From assembly GCF_033118175.1 (NCBI RefSeq), contig NC_083696.1:32907001-32971000 (forward strand): a stretch of DNA of 64,000 bases, written 5' to 3'. This stretch comes from Dama dama. Taxonomy: Eukaryota; Chordata; Mammalia; Artiodactyla; Cervidae. The translations under genes and the position numbers were made by a program. Numbering within the stretch: the stretch's first letter is position 1; each line of letters begins with the position of its first letter. Below are positions 1-10,435 of this stretch, in pieces. The notes below the pieces were generated by a model that worked only from the letters and a program-made list of their open reading frames with translations, was not told the origin of the DNA and did not search any database.

Positions 1-182
1 CCTGCCTCCTCCCCAAATCCTCTGCTCAGGCTTTCCTCACGGCTAACCACCTCTAATCCTGCAGTTTTCAGGGCAACTATCACACTTCAGAGGGGCCCTG
101 GCCTCAACCTTTTAACCTGAGTCTCACTCAGCCCCTCTCACTCACTACCATCCCTTTCTCCTCAGTGCATGTGTGCATGTCT
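1..182 (+). repeat. L2 LINE 3' region, 5' part (probable)
   Basis: The pyrimidine-rich wording resembles the L2 3' region (a stretch rich in CCTC, then a 'cactt' block). It appears to continue beyond the SINE at 502-605 and again at 1017-1085, in the order expected for one L2. It is heavily diverged, so family assignment is by general resemblance only. Confidence 0.45.
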
Positions 183-501
183 TTAGTCCTCAGTCGTGTC
201 TGACTCTTTGCAACCCCATGGACTGCAGCCCTCCAGGCTCCTCTGTCCATGGGGATTCTCCAAGCAAGAATACTGGAGTGGGTTGCCATGCCTTCCTCCA
301 GGGGATCTCCCCAACCTAGGGATCGAACCCAGATCTCCCACATTGTGGGTGGATTCTCTACCGACTGAGCCACCAGGGAAGCCCAAAAATACTGGAGTGG
401 GTAGCCTATCCCTTCCCCAGGGAATCTTCCCAACCCAGGAATCAAACCAGGGTCTCCTGCATTGCAGGTGGATTCTTTACCAGCTGAGCTACCGCGAGCC
501 C
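183..501 (-). mobile_element. Bov-tA SINE with two tandem tRNA-derived heads
   Basis: Read on the minus strand, this begins with a tRNA-Glu-like head (464-501) followed by a partial body. At about 384 a second complete head starts (gggcttccctggtggctca), followed by a full Bov-A body ending near 183. The pol III B-box-like ggttcgatccct is intact in the inner copy, and ggtttgattcct is found in the outer one. The same double-head architecture recurs at 36328-36651, so this is a subfamily feature or a repeated nesting, not a one-off. All open frames here are SINE-borne and non-functional. An imperfect ctcagt..atgt repeat flanks the element and may be a decayed target duplication. Confidence 0.93.
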
Positions 502-605
502 TCCTTCTCAGTATGTACCAATGTAGGATCTGACTCACTTCCGGTATTCTTTCTTATCTTTACCCTTTTCTAGAACTTGAGTTCCACGAAGTCAGTGACT
601 GTCTT
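502..605 (+). repeat. L2 LINE 3' region, middle part (probable)
   Basis: Text of the type 'tagaacttgagttccacgaa..cagtgactgtctta' matches the L2 block that normally reads as 'agactgtaagctcc..gggcagggactgtgtct'. It resumes directly after the Bov-tA. Confidence 0.55.
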
Positions 606-1016
606 AGAAGAGGCTCCACCCTCCTGAAACAGACTCTGACACAAGGACTCGAGTGATGAATCCTTCAGTTTACTAGGAAGGGATCCAGGAACACTAGAGG
701 AGGGGGAGAGCCCATGACGCAGGGAGAGAAAGAAGCCTGGAGTAGATATGTTACCCAGTGGGTTACACTGGGGACAATGAGAGCTCAAATCCCTGGCTGC
801 TTGCGGACAGGGTGTAGAATGCATCTCAGAGTTTTTCTAACCAAAACATGAGGAAGTTGTGTCGTTTACCTTCCAACCACCATTTGTCATTCTGCAAAGA
901 GAGAGCCCTCGGGCAGAGTTCCCAGTGTTTGGAGCAAGACACTGGGCAGCGAGCACAGGATGGTGGGACCCGAGGACCTGGTGGGGGCGCCAACAGGATT
1001 TGCCACAGGAATCTTG
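606..1016. repeat. Unnamed old element inserted in the L2
   Basis: About 410 bp separate the 'gactgtctta' and 'accatctctagcaccta' parts of an otherwise continuous L2 3' end, so the segment looks like an insertion. Its wording (gctggggacaatg, aggaagttgtgtcg, ccaacaggatttgcc) recalls an old dispersed mammalian element whose name I cannot give. No clear terminal repeats or target duplication are visible. Confidence 0.35.
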
Positions 1017-1085
1017 CCTATGTTGCTCACCACCATCTCTAGCACCTAAAACAGGCCCTCAATAGATACTTATCAAGAATAATCA
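1017..1085 (+). repeat. L2 LINE 3' terminus
   Basis: The phrase 'ctctagcacctaaaacaggccctcaatagatactt' corresponds to the L2 terminus (agcacctagaacagtgcctggcacatag..gctcaataaat). Confidence 0.6.
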
Positions 1086-3489
1086 TATTTAAAAGCATCA
1101 CAGTAGGAAGGACTGCAAGTCTAATAATAGCATCAACAGGCAAATTATACACTCAACATAAAAACCACAATATTTTGCAAGTATATTTGCTGCCCTCTTG
1201 ATTAATTTTTTCTCCCCACCTGCCCCACCCCCGATCCCCGACCATGGAATCTCAAAAAAGTATTTAAAAGTAAGCAATACCCAGAACCCAGCATTCTGGG
1301 CAGGAGTGTGGAATAAAGATGCTGGACCAGATGTCACGTGCCAGGTGTCACTGGATGCTGTAAGAAAAAACTTCATGACCCTGGGTGGGTCATTTCTCCC
1401 CCTCATGGGCTCTGCTGCCTACTCCATGAAGACAGGGGCTGAAAAGGGGCTGAAAAGGTCCTTTTGAGCCTTAGAAATCCATAGTACTAATCATCAGGCA
1501 TGTATGACTGGGAATAAATTGCCACTTGGCCTTCCATAGCTTTCCTGAGCATGGGTATTTTGGGATTGTGAGATCATGGGCAATTTAAAGAAAAGCACTC
1601 TGTCCACCGGCCTAGATTTCCTCCTGCTAAATAATACTCAGATGCTTTGGGGTCACTATTTCCTCATCTTGTGAGAAGAGCCTGTGCTCTGCAAAAGCAA
1701 TTTCTAAAAAAAAAAAAAAATGGTACTTATTGAATACTTGCTAGATGCTAGGACACTTACTAGAGATTAGATATTACTTTAATTAGGGAAAATTGGTCAG
1801 CTTCTATTCCAGCATTAAAAAAATAAAATTAAGCTAAAGTGATTTTTAGATCCTACAAACTGAAGGTTCAGAAGCCGCAAGTGAGAAGAGACAAAACAGA
1901 CTTGCTCAGAATGTGGCAAAATGGCCTCTTCCCCTTGAAACATTTAATTTTGAGTCCAAAATGTTGCCAACCACATCCCTCTTTCATTTTGAACATGTAG
2001 ACTATTTCAAAGAAAATTCATTTAATCTACATCTCTGTCATTTACAAACATTACAAAGTGTGGGTTTTTTTTTTTTTTAATCTATTGTAAATTCTGAAGG
2101 TTTATTCTTTAACAAAGGAGGTCACACTATCTACTCTGAGTGGATAGAAAAAGGAAACTGTAATTCCAAAGGGTTAGTTTTAAACTTGGAACTTTGAGAA
2201 AGCCAGAAGCAGCCTCTGTTTACTAGTAATAGTTGACAAACGTTGAGAGAGGCATATCAAAGCTTTGCCTTTCTGAGGTACCACCTCAGCGAGAGCTCAT
2301 AACACTCTATAAACACTTTTTTTCAGCTGTCACAGACTCCTTGCAGGGAAGACAGGTGATGTCTGGTTGCACACACACAACATTTCCCTAATACTGTCTT
2401 CACATTCAAGAAATCACTGCCTCAGATTCACCCCACACTCCCCTCTCTCTGCAAAGCAACACTGGTAAGCACTTGGAGCATGTCTTTTGGGAGGGAAATT
2501 AGCTAAGTTTCATCATTTGAGAAGTGATATTAGTGGCCTCAAAGTGAGTGACAAACCCAAGAGTCTCACAAACACTTTATGTCAGACTCCCCTGAGCTTT
2601 CATTTCCATGGAAAACCTAAACAGTGGCTCAGAGACCTGAGCCGACTTGTTCAGACCTGTCTGAGGTGCCTTCACCAATTGAGGCCAAAAAGTGCTTTCT
2701 GCTCTTCCTTGCACAAAAACTGTCGCCACAGGACATGCATTTGAAAATGCTTTTGCAATTGTTGCTACAGATTCATAGTTATATTCATATTTATGCATAT
2801 ATATAAATATAACATGCAAATTCTTTTTTCAGTTTCTCTAAACCAACATTTGCTGCAGCTAATTCAAAGCACCATGAAGGAATTTTTTTTGGTGTGGTTT
2901 TATTATGGAATTTTGGAAGGAGTAGGAGGATGGCAGCATTTCTAGCCATCTCACTTTAAAATACTTTCAATTGTATTCAAACCCTTCTCTCCAGTCTTGG
3001 GATGTGGTGACCTTTGCCTTTCTTTCCAGTGACCCACTGTCAACCTCCTTCCCCACCAAGACTCTTGACTCGAGACTCATCCAGCCAAGGTCAGGAAATG
3101 TGTGAGGCTGATACAATAGCTAAGATGTTTATTTAATTTTATTACCTTGTGCTTTTCTATTAGGAAGCTCCCATAATGGAATAGAACATAATAGGATTAT
3201 ATACACTTATAAAGCTGGGTGCTGAATAAAAATAATTGAATAAAATAACCATAAATAGAACAAAATGAAAACCCACTGTTGAAAATGCAGCACCAGTGAC
3301 ATGAACTAACTATCAGCCATCCACTTGCTGCTTAACATCACTAGAGGTGGTTACACACTGTTAGTGGAAGAATCTCAAATCCATAAGATGTAACTGCATT
3401 TCTTTCCTTTGTGTTTCCTACTAACTGCCCAATGTGCTCTTTAAGATCCACTGCTTTTCTGAAAATTAATCAAAATTGACTGGCTAGGT
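1086..3489. other. Mostly unique sequence, no gene seen
   Basis: No exon or recognisable domain. Minor contents are a MIR-like scrap near 1370-1420, an A15 run near 1706 followed by a MIR- or L2-like minus-strand scrap (1722-1790), and a T-run near 2065. The remainder is AT-leaning single-copy-looking DNA. Confidence 0.5.
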
Positions 3490-3707
3490 CAGGGATTCTC
3501 GAATTTTTGCCTCCCCAGGGAAGTTGGACAATGTCTGGAGACATTTGGGGTTGTCACCATGGGAAGGGTGAGGTGGAGGAGGTATGCTTCTAGCATGTGG
3601 CGGGTAGAGGCCAGGGATGATGGTAAACAGCCAACAGTACTCAGTCCACCTCACAACAAAGAATTTAAGTCTTAGAACATCAAGGGGGCCTTAATGGAGA
3701 AACACTG
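3490..3707 (+). mobile_element. MER20-like hAT-Charlie DNA transposon
   Basis: Near full length (about 218 bp; the family is about 219 bp). Visible blocks are 'caatgtctggagacattt', 'ggttgtcacc', 'gggtagaggccagggatg' and 'cacaacaaagaattt', ending in 'gagaaacactg'. It begins 'cagggattctc' and ends 'aaacactg', the degenerate terminal inverted repeat. It is a non-autonomous eutherian fossil without coding capacity. Confidence 0.85.
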
Positions 3708-4009
3708 GCATAAGTCATAGCCCAGCAGAGGTGGAATTTCTCCCCAAATCCTGTTAAAAAGAAACCTTAGCCTGTTTGATCTCACTGTCTCTATAAGAGT
3801 CTCTTCTCTCATGTTATCCAGTGTTCTGATCACTGGTCCCTCTCAGTTTCTCATACCTCACAAGAAATAGCTATAACGTCATAATTTTTGTTGCTCCCAA
3901 ACACCAAAAAATGCTATCCTGGTCCACAAGGGATAGGCAATGCAGTGTCGGAGGATGGGAACTGCATTTGGACTCCAAGGCTTGGGCTTGAGTCTTAATA
4001 CAGCAGTGT

Positions 4010-4649
4010 GTGTGTGCTCAGTCATTGACCTGCCTCTTGAGAAACCTGGATGCATGTCAGGAAGCAACAGTTAGAACTGGACATGGAGCAACAGACTGGT
4101 TCCAAATAGGAAAAGGAATAAGTCAAGGCTGTATATTGTCACCCTGCTTATTTAACTTATATGCAGAGTACATCATGAGAAACTCTGGGCTGGATGAAGT
4201 ACAAGCTGGAATCAAGATTGCCGGGAGAAATATCAATAACCTCAGATATGCAGATGATACCACCCTTATGGCAGAAAGTGAAGAAGAACTAAAGAGCCTC
4301 TTGATGAAAGTGAAAGAGGAGAGTGACAAAGTTGGCTTAAAGTTCAACACTCAGAAAACTAAGATCATGGCATCTGGTCCCATCACTTCAAGGCAAATAG
4401 ATGGGGAAACAGTGGAAACAGTGACTGACTTTATTTTGGGGGGCTCCAAAATCACTGCAGATGGTGACTTGCAGCCATGAAATTAAAAGACGCTTACTCC
4501 TTGTATGGAAAGTTATGACCAACCTAGACAGCATATTAAAAAGCAGAGACATTACTTTGCCAACAAAGGTCCATCTAGTCAAAGCTATGGCTTTTCCAGT
4601 AGTCATGTATGGATGTGAGAGCTGGACTATAAAGAAAGCCGAGCGCTGA
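4010..4649 (+). pseudogene. BovB reverse transcriptase ORF remnant, frameshifted
   Basis: A 156-residue open frame (4010-4480) carries the RT palm domain: 'ISQGCILSPCLFNLY' (finger/palm) and 'LRYADDTTL', the YADD catalytic box. It ends in a stop just after 'ITADGDLQP'. The second copy at 5771-6453 reads 'ggtgattgcag' where this one reads 'ggtgacttgcag', so one extra base near 4466-4470 causes the frameshift. The original frame continues from 4461 as 'HEIKRRLL' through 'VVMYGCESWTIKKAE' and then meets a stop at 4647 (gagcgctga). Neither piece is a functional protein: no endonuclease domain and no complete RT. Confidence 0.92.
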
Positions 4650-4772
4650 AAAATTGATGCTTCTGAACTGTGGTGTTGGAGAAGACTCTTGAGAGTCCCT
4701 TGGACAGCAAGGAGATCCAACCAGTCCTCCTAAAGGAGATCAGTCCTGGGTGTTCATTGGAAGGACGGATGA
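4024..4772 (+). mobile_element. BovB (RTE) LINE fragment, both ends missing
   Basis: This corresponds to the internal and 3' coding part of BovB, starting at 'ttgacctgcctcttgag' within the reverse transcriptase region and stopping near 'ggaaggacggatga', well before the normal ACTGA-repeat tail. RTE elements encode an endonuclease and reverse transcriptase and mobilise themselves and the Bov-tA SINEs. The absence of a tail and of the 5' half shows that it is a dead, deletion-trimmed copy. The part from about 4339 onward is inverted relative to the copy at 5771-6453. Confidence 0.95.
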
Positions 4773-4794
4773 CCACTACTTTTTGTATTTCCAA

Positions 4795-4995
4795 GGCACA
4801 CTGTTCTTTGCCTGTTATATTATCTCACTCTGAATTTTAATTATCTACTTCCTTTTTGAAACTTCTCACTGGAAGTTCCTTATGAGCAACAAAAATATAT
4901 TTCTGTCTTGTATCTCCATGGTACTTCTAGCACTGAACACAGAGGCTGGTACAATTTAGGTGCTCGATTAAGATTTATTGAATGGATAGATATGA
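4795..4995 (+). repeat. L2 LINE 3' terminus
   Basis: The order of blocks fits L2: tgtatctccatggtacttctagcact, then 'ctggtacaatttaggtgctcgatt', then 'ttattgaatgga'. It directly follows the truncated BovB. Confidence 0.65.
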
Positions 4996-4999
4996 ATTC

Positions 5000-5585
5000 C
5001 AACTTTTCACCTTTGCATTCATTAGTCAAGAGCCAAATTTGGAGCGATGTGGGATAACAGTTGTGTTAAGATGCTGCACTGCTCCCTCTCCTCCCTGGCC
5101 AGCAGAGGATTAGAAACCACCACCCCCCACTATCACCAATCCACATAACTTGCTTTTACAAATGAAAGGGAACAGAAATGACACATATTTAATGGGCAGT
5201 CGTAAGTTTTCTACTTCTTCTTCATCTTATCACCATGAACCATGAAACCTCATGTTTGGATGTACTGTGTTGTACATGGAGCATGAGGAAAAATAATCTC
5301 TGTTTTAGTGGTTACTTATTTTTACAACATCACTAAGCCTATTCTAACTGATACAATAGTGAAGTTTCAAGTGAATCTTACTAAAAGGTAATCTTATCTA
5401 TAAAAATATCAGGCTTTTATTTCATTCAAAGACTCTGATATGTATGGTTAAGAGAATACATGCACACACATGGACTCTCTAAAGCATGTGCAGGTGTGGG
5501 CATAAATACATAATGTATAAATATTCATGATAAAAGAATACAAAAAGTTAAAAAAAACTCACTGTAACTCAAGTGAAGAAATTAG
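5000..5585. other. AT-rich unique sequence, no gene seen
   Basis: No open frame of interest and no clear repeat. It contains an alternating 'tgcacacacatgg' stretch near 5461. Confidence 0.4.
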
Positions 5586-5741
5586 AATTGGGTGAGAAAG
5601 GATGGAGGGTCAGTAGGAGGTTCAAGAGGAAGGGGACATGTATACTTGTAGCTGATTCACAGTGTTGCACTAGCAGAAGCCAACAAAAGATTGTGAAGCA
5701 ATTATCCTCCAATTTAAAAATAAAACAAAAGCAAAACAAAA
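5586..5741 (+). mobile_element. Ruminant L1 3' end (degenerate)
   Basis: It shows the ruminant L1 3' UTR signature: a G-rich stretch, 'ggttcaagaggaaggggacatgtatac', 'gctgattcac', 'gaagcaattatcctccaattt' and an A-rich end. It is 5'-truncated and lies about 30 bp upstream of the inverted BovB. Confidence 0.8.
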
Positions 5742-5770
5742 ACTAATACCTGAAACAAAATGTTTTTCTT

Positions 5771-6453
5771 TCAGTTCAGTTCAGTTCAGTTCAGTCACTC
5801 CGTCGTGTCCGACTCTTTGTGACCCCGTGAATTGCAGCACGCCAGGCCTCCCTGTCCATCACCAACTCCCGGAGTTTACTCAAACTCATGTCCATCGAGT
5901 CGGCGATGCCATCCAGCCATCTCATCCTCTGTCATCCCCTTCTCCTCCTGCCCCCAATCCCTCCCAGCATCAGGGTCTTTTCCGATGAGTCAGCTCTTCG
6001 CATCAGGTGGCCAAAGTATTGGAGTTTCAGCTTCAGCATCAGTCCTTTCAAGGACTGAACACCCAGGACTGATCTCCTTTAGGATGGACTGGTTGGATCT
6101 CCTTGCAGTCCAAGGGACTCTCAAGAGTCTTCTCCAACACCACAGTTCAAAAGCATCAATTCTTCAGTGCTCAGATTTCTTTAGAGTCCAACTCTCACAT
6201 CCATACATGACTACTGGAAAAACCAGACCTTTGTTGGCAAAGTAATGTGTCTGTTTTTAATATGCTACCTAGGTTGGTCATAACTTTCCATACAAGGAGT
6301 AAGTGTCTTTTAATTTCATGGCTGCAATCACCATCTGCAGTGATTTTGGAGCCCCCCCCACCAAAATAAAGTCAGCCACTGTTTCCGCATCTATTTGCCA
6401 TGAAGTGATGGGACCAGACGCCATGATCTTAGTTTTCTGAATGTTGAGCTTTA
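5771..6453 (-). mobile_element. BovB (RTE) LINE 3' fragment with intact tail
   Basis: The left edge (5771-5796) is the BovB terminal tandem repeat, seen as TCAGT units on the plus strand. Reading minus-ward, it continues through the 3' region (gacacgacggagtgactg) and into the RT coding part, stopping near 6453 at 'aaagctcaacattcag'. Relative to the copy at 4024 it lacks about 9 bp near 6378 (a collapse between two 'acagtg' words) and has an expanded C-run near 6350. The frame is broken at both places. It is a 5'-truncated insertion, the usual outcome of target-primed reverse transcription. No clear target duplication is visible. Confidence 0.95.
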
Positions 6454-7182
6454 GAACCACTAAATATAAAAGTATTGTACTAAGCCATAAAGGAGAGGGG
6501 AGGGATAGTGCAAATCAGAATGAATAAACAGATGAGAAGAGAAACAAGAAACAAAAAAGCAAACAAAGAATTCAGACTTATAAACTTGCAAGCAGTCCCC
6601 TTAGAAGCCCATGCCTTCATTCCAAGGATTTTGGTCCTATTTTTCACATTTCCGAACTTGTCGTGGGGAATTATCTTTAATTAATATAACAGAGTCTTCA
6701 AACTATGGGAATCTTCATTATTGGAGAGGAAACTTTGATATTTTAACAGTCAAAGATCACTTGGAGACAGGTCTGGTGGAATGTGTGGGTGATTAAGCTG
6801 GACCACCTCACAATTATTCTCCAGGGGGGTCCAATTATGTAGGCTCAAGTCTCCACCATTATTGTAGAGCTCATAACTTTTCACTGAAGGCACTTCTGAA
6901 AGATGAATTCTAAAAATGCACAAGCTCTCTTTTCCAGTGAGTCTCAAACTTTTACATAGTTCTAAAATCATGACTAAATGTCAGTCACCAGTAACTTCCT
7001 GGCCCCTTAATTCATGGCGATTAAGTAGAGGCAACGTGAGTGGAAGCATGGCTGGGTGTTCTTCAAGGCATCCATTAGAAGCTAGCTAAGCACATTTACT
7101 CCCAGACTATATTATCATAAAAGCAATTGAATCCTGGTGGATAAAAGCCCACTTAAAACAGAACTTATTAGAGATCATTTTT
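6454..7182. other. Unique sequence, no gene seen
   Basis: No repeat or coding domain recognised. Small open frames are not supported by any motif. Confidence 0.45.
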
Positions 7183-7187
7183 GTTTG

Positions 7188-7641
7188 TGTTCTGGATTAT
7201 ATTGTATATTCCCCAAATTCATATGCGTGCACATGTGTGTACTCTTTTGTGATCCCATGGACTGTAACCCTCAAGGTTTCTCTGTCCATGAGATTTCCCA
7301 GACAAGAATACTGGAGTGAGTTTCTATTTCCTTCTCCACAAATTCATATGCTGAAGTCCTAATTTCCAATATATCTGTATTTGGCCTTTAAGGAGGTAAT
7401 GAAGGTCAAATGAGACCACAAAAGTGGGAGTTTAATCTCATAGGACTGGTGTCCTCTTTTTCTCCACAAGGCCACAGTAAGAAGGTGGTGTCTTCAAGCC
7501 AGGAAGAGGGCCCTTGTCAGGAACCTGATTGACTGTACCTGATCTTGGATTTCTAGGCTCCAGAGCTGTGAGAAAGTAAATGCTTTTTGTTAAGCCACCC
7601 AATCTGATATTGTGCTATGGTGCCCTGAGCAGACTAGTCCA
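7188..7641 (+). mobile_element. Solo MaLR (ERVL-type) LTR, MST/MLT1-like
   Basis: It starts TG (tgttctggattat) and ends CA (agactagtcca), and is flanked by an exact 5-bp duplication, gtttg at 7183-7187 and 7642-7646, as expected for an ERVL-type integration. Internal blocks are typical: caaattcatatgctgaagtc, 'ggtaatgaaggtcaaatgag', 'ataggactggtgtcct', 'ctccagagctgtgagaaa' and 'aagccaccca'. No internal gag or pol adjoins it, so it is a solo LTR left by recombination. The SINE at 7226-7338 is inserted into it. Confidence 0.85.
7226..7338 (-). mobile_element. Bov-A monomer nested in the MaLR LTR
   Basis: A headless Bov-A body (tgatcccatggactg, then 'gacaagaatactggagtgag') flanked by an exact 12-bp target duplication, caaattcatatg, at 7214-7225 and 7339-7350. 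The duplicated word belongs to the LTR, so the SINE is younger than the LTR. The tRNA head is missing because of 5' truncation. Confidence 0.93.
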
Positions 7642-7646
7642 GTTTG

Positions 7647-9930
7647 TTTGTTGGCTTTTTCGTTGTTGTTGTTTGTTTGCTCTTGTTGTTGCTGTTTGGA
7701 TTGCCACCCTGTATCCACTTCCTTGTCCTCAACTGGTCATGATTTTCATTTGGTTATCCACCTACTCCCAAACAACCAATTTGATTCAAGATGGAACCAA
7801 TGGCTCAGGCACAAAAATTCATAATTCCATTCCCTGCCCATAATGTGGCTCCAGAACTGGCATGTGACTAAAGTGAGACTGAACAAAATCAAGTCTGGGA
7901 TGAGTGTACAAAGGTTGACGGAAGTGATCCCTGATGGATGGGATCTGGAGGGATTAGCATCAAGACTGAATGAAAATCATCTTTGCTGCAACCATGAGAG
8001 AAAAGTTTGTCTCTGAGTCAAGCCAATCAGTGCTTGAGCCTCGGATCAAGCCATATCTAGAGCTTGGTATTTACTCCCTGATGGTGTCCTTATTGTTCAA
8101 GGCAACTGTAAGATGCCAAAGTGAAACAGGGATGGGGCAAGAGTCATGTAATTGTCAGTAAGTCGGTCCTGCAGCCCCAGAGGCTGGAGTAAATGGGTAC
8201 CGTACTCTGGAGTCCTTCCAGGGACCCAAGTTTTATTACCACTAATGTTGAATCGGCCTGTTATGGAGATGTAAATGTCCTGTTCTTCAAAGGCTTGTTT
8301 GACAGGATGAAAAGCTTTGGGTTTTCAATGACTTTGACTCTTCAGGAGACGGGAGGACAGCCTATTTTAGCAATTTCCATGGGAATGAATAGACATATAC
8401 TTTAGCTATTCAAATATTTAACTAGCTCTTTTGTTGTTGTTTTGAATTCCAAGGAGCTGCAGCTGCCTGTTTGTGTCTGTTGTGCCTTTAAGGGGCTTGC
8501 TGATTCAGTGCGATCCCTTGAATGCATTAATTAGCCTTCTCTCATTTTCCCAGCCCATGCCCAGGAAGAAATGAGCATTTACAGCTCCAATTGTGGAACC
8601 ATGTGAGTCTTCAGGGTGCCAGATAAAGGCAGGCTCAGAACTACCTGCTTTTTGATGGGCATTTTTACACTGGCAGCAGCCTGTGAGATGAATTTATTGG
8701 TGATCACTATTGGCAGGCGAATGAAACACGGGCCTGGATTAAAGTGTAACAGGGGGAAGGGGATATTAATCAGCCCAGGTACATGAGTCAGAAAGAGGTG
8801 AGGATGCACAGAAAATAAAATGTTATGGAAGGCTGGAAAATGATTTATCATTTTTAATATATATCATCTAAACTCACTCTTTATAACTGCTTGTAGGTCT
8901 CCATGTTGTGAAGACTTGGGCAATAAAACACTCCTTTAAAACACTAAGGTTAAAGATGCGGGTGGGGAAAATAAAGAAGCATGAAGAGTGAACTGACTGT
9001 AAAAGAAAGACAAGTGTGTGGCTTAAAATTAAATTTTCACTCTTTTCTTTTAAAATTATTTATAAATACAAATTTTGCTTGGAAAAACTGCATTCTGTTG
9101 ATAAGACGGAAAGATGAGAAGTCTTTCTGGGAGGGTTCATTTCTCAGATCATTCTTAAAATTATTATTATATGAGACAATGTACTCTTAAGAGCATATGT
9201 CTATGACAGGCTTAACTGTTAAGCCAACTGATTAAATTATTATTAACATTGAATCCTTGAGCTTGGAAGCTTGGTTCTACACAATTAAGCTCTAATTTAT
9301 GGAAGTTAGCAAGAAGAAAATCTAGTTGACAATGATATGAAATGAGACATCTCTTCCCCTATTAATAGTTACTAGTCTTACTTGAGATTTTTCAACCCAG
9401 GAAATTGTACAAAGTATTTTCAGGAGGGTTTCCCTTTCTGCAATGGGAAGAAACAAATAACGGCACATCCCTCAGCATTCTGTAACACTTTCTAGCTTCT
9501 AACAGTAACTGTTTGTCTCAGTTTCCCTTCAGAAGTATCAGCTATGTCTAGGACATGTGTATGTTCCCCAGAACCACCAGGAAATGTAGTAAGAGAAGAA
9601 TATCAGGGGCTTCATGGTCTCTTCTTCATTTACCTCCTTCACAAAAGTTCTCTGATGTTCTATGACAAGCTATGTTTGTAAACACAGAACCCATTGCTTT
9701 TTTTTTCAAACAGTGGACCATCTATGGCTGGACTCATGCTAGCTGAAAAAGCAATGGCTTCTGCTCTGGTCCAGGCCTCTCCAGGTCTCATGACAACCGC
9801 TATCTTGACCTACTTAGCCTCTGCCTTGTTTTTACCCTCCTTAGTTCCATCCTCCATTCTACAGCTGGACAGAACTTGCTAAAATGTGCAGATCTTCTTC
9901 AACAACACTACTTAAATTTGATGGAGGGCT
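7647..9930. other. Unique sequence; possible regulatory stretch 8440-8930
   Basis: T/G-rich (ttgttgttg) scraps lie at 7660-7700. 7830-8090 may be an unnamed old repeat (atggcatgtgactaaagtg-type wording). 8440-8930 is free of recognisable repeats and rich in homeodomain- and bHLH-type words: gcagctgc near 8459, 'cattaattag' near 8524, 'gcaataaaac' near 8921. No gene evidence. Confidence 0.4.
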
Positions 9931-10035
9931 CCACATCACTGCCCCACAACCCAAACTCCTAATCTGGGGCTTGGATTCAAGTTCCTCTCCAGACTTGTCT
10001 CTTCCAGTCTCTTTTCTCTCATGTTAAGCCCTAGA

Positions 10036-10071
10036 AACTGAGGTAGCAACTGAGGTAGCAACTGAGGTAGC
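10036..10071. repeat. 12-bp tandem repeat, three copies
   Basis: The unit aactgaggtagc occurs three times exactly (10036-10047, 10048-10059, 10060-10071) and is followed by a degenerate fourth (agctggtagctc). It is a short minisatellite and could be length-polymorphic. Confidence 0.95.
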
Positions 10072-10269
10072 AGCTGGTAGCTCTTTGCTTAAATTGTGCT
10101 GTGTCTTGTCTGTGCCTTAACCCTATGTCTTTGCTTACACCAATCCTTTCTCTAGTTTTTTTCCTATGCGTCCTTTGCTACTCAAGGCACACCTCCTTTA
10201 GCATGCCTCTCTGATCACTTTGGACCAGGCTAAATATTTCTCTTCTCTGCTCACATGAAACCCCTTGCA

Positions 10270-10435
10270 CTGGGAAGACCCAGAGGGATGGGATGGGGAG
10301 GGAGGCAGAAGCGGGGATCGGGATGGGGAACACATGTAAATCCATGGCTGATTCATGTCAATGTATGGCAAAAACCACTACAATATTGTAAAGTAATTAG
10401 CCTCCAACTAATAAAAATAAATGAAAAAAAAAAAA
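10270..10435 (+). mobile_element. Very short ruminant L1 3'-end insertion
   Basis: Only the last ~166 bp of the L1 3' UTR plus poly(A) are present: a 'gacccagagggatggga' G-rich tract, 'aacacatgtaaat', 'tggctgattcatg', 'caatattgtaaagtaatta' and an A-rich tail. It is bounded by an exact 13-bp target duplication, gaaaccccttgca, at 10257-10269 and 10436-10448. This is a textbook 5'-truncated target-primed insertion, young enough to keep a perfect duplication. Confidence 0.95.

Noticed and set aside
128..573. Overlapping open frames of 136, 125 and 67 codons
   Set aside because: They lie inside the double-headed Bov-tA SINE; the same peptide wording (for example GLPCLPPGDLPN or EYWSGLP) recurs at every Bov-tA in the window.
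4010..4480. 156-codon frame with YADD motif as a functional reverse transcriptase gene
   Set aside because: It lacks the endonuclease domain and most of the RT, is frameshifted near 4468 and is truncated at 4772; it is a BovB relic.
5832..6245. 137-codon plus-strand frame as a gene
   Set aside because: It is antisense to the BovB 3' fragment.
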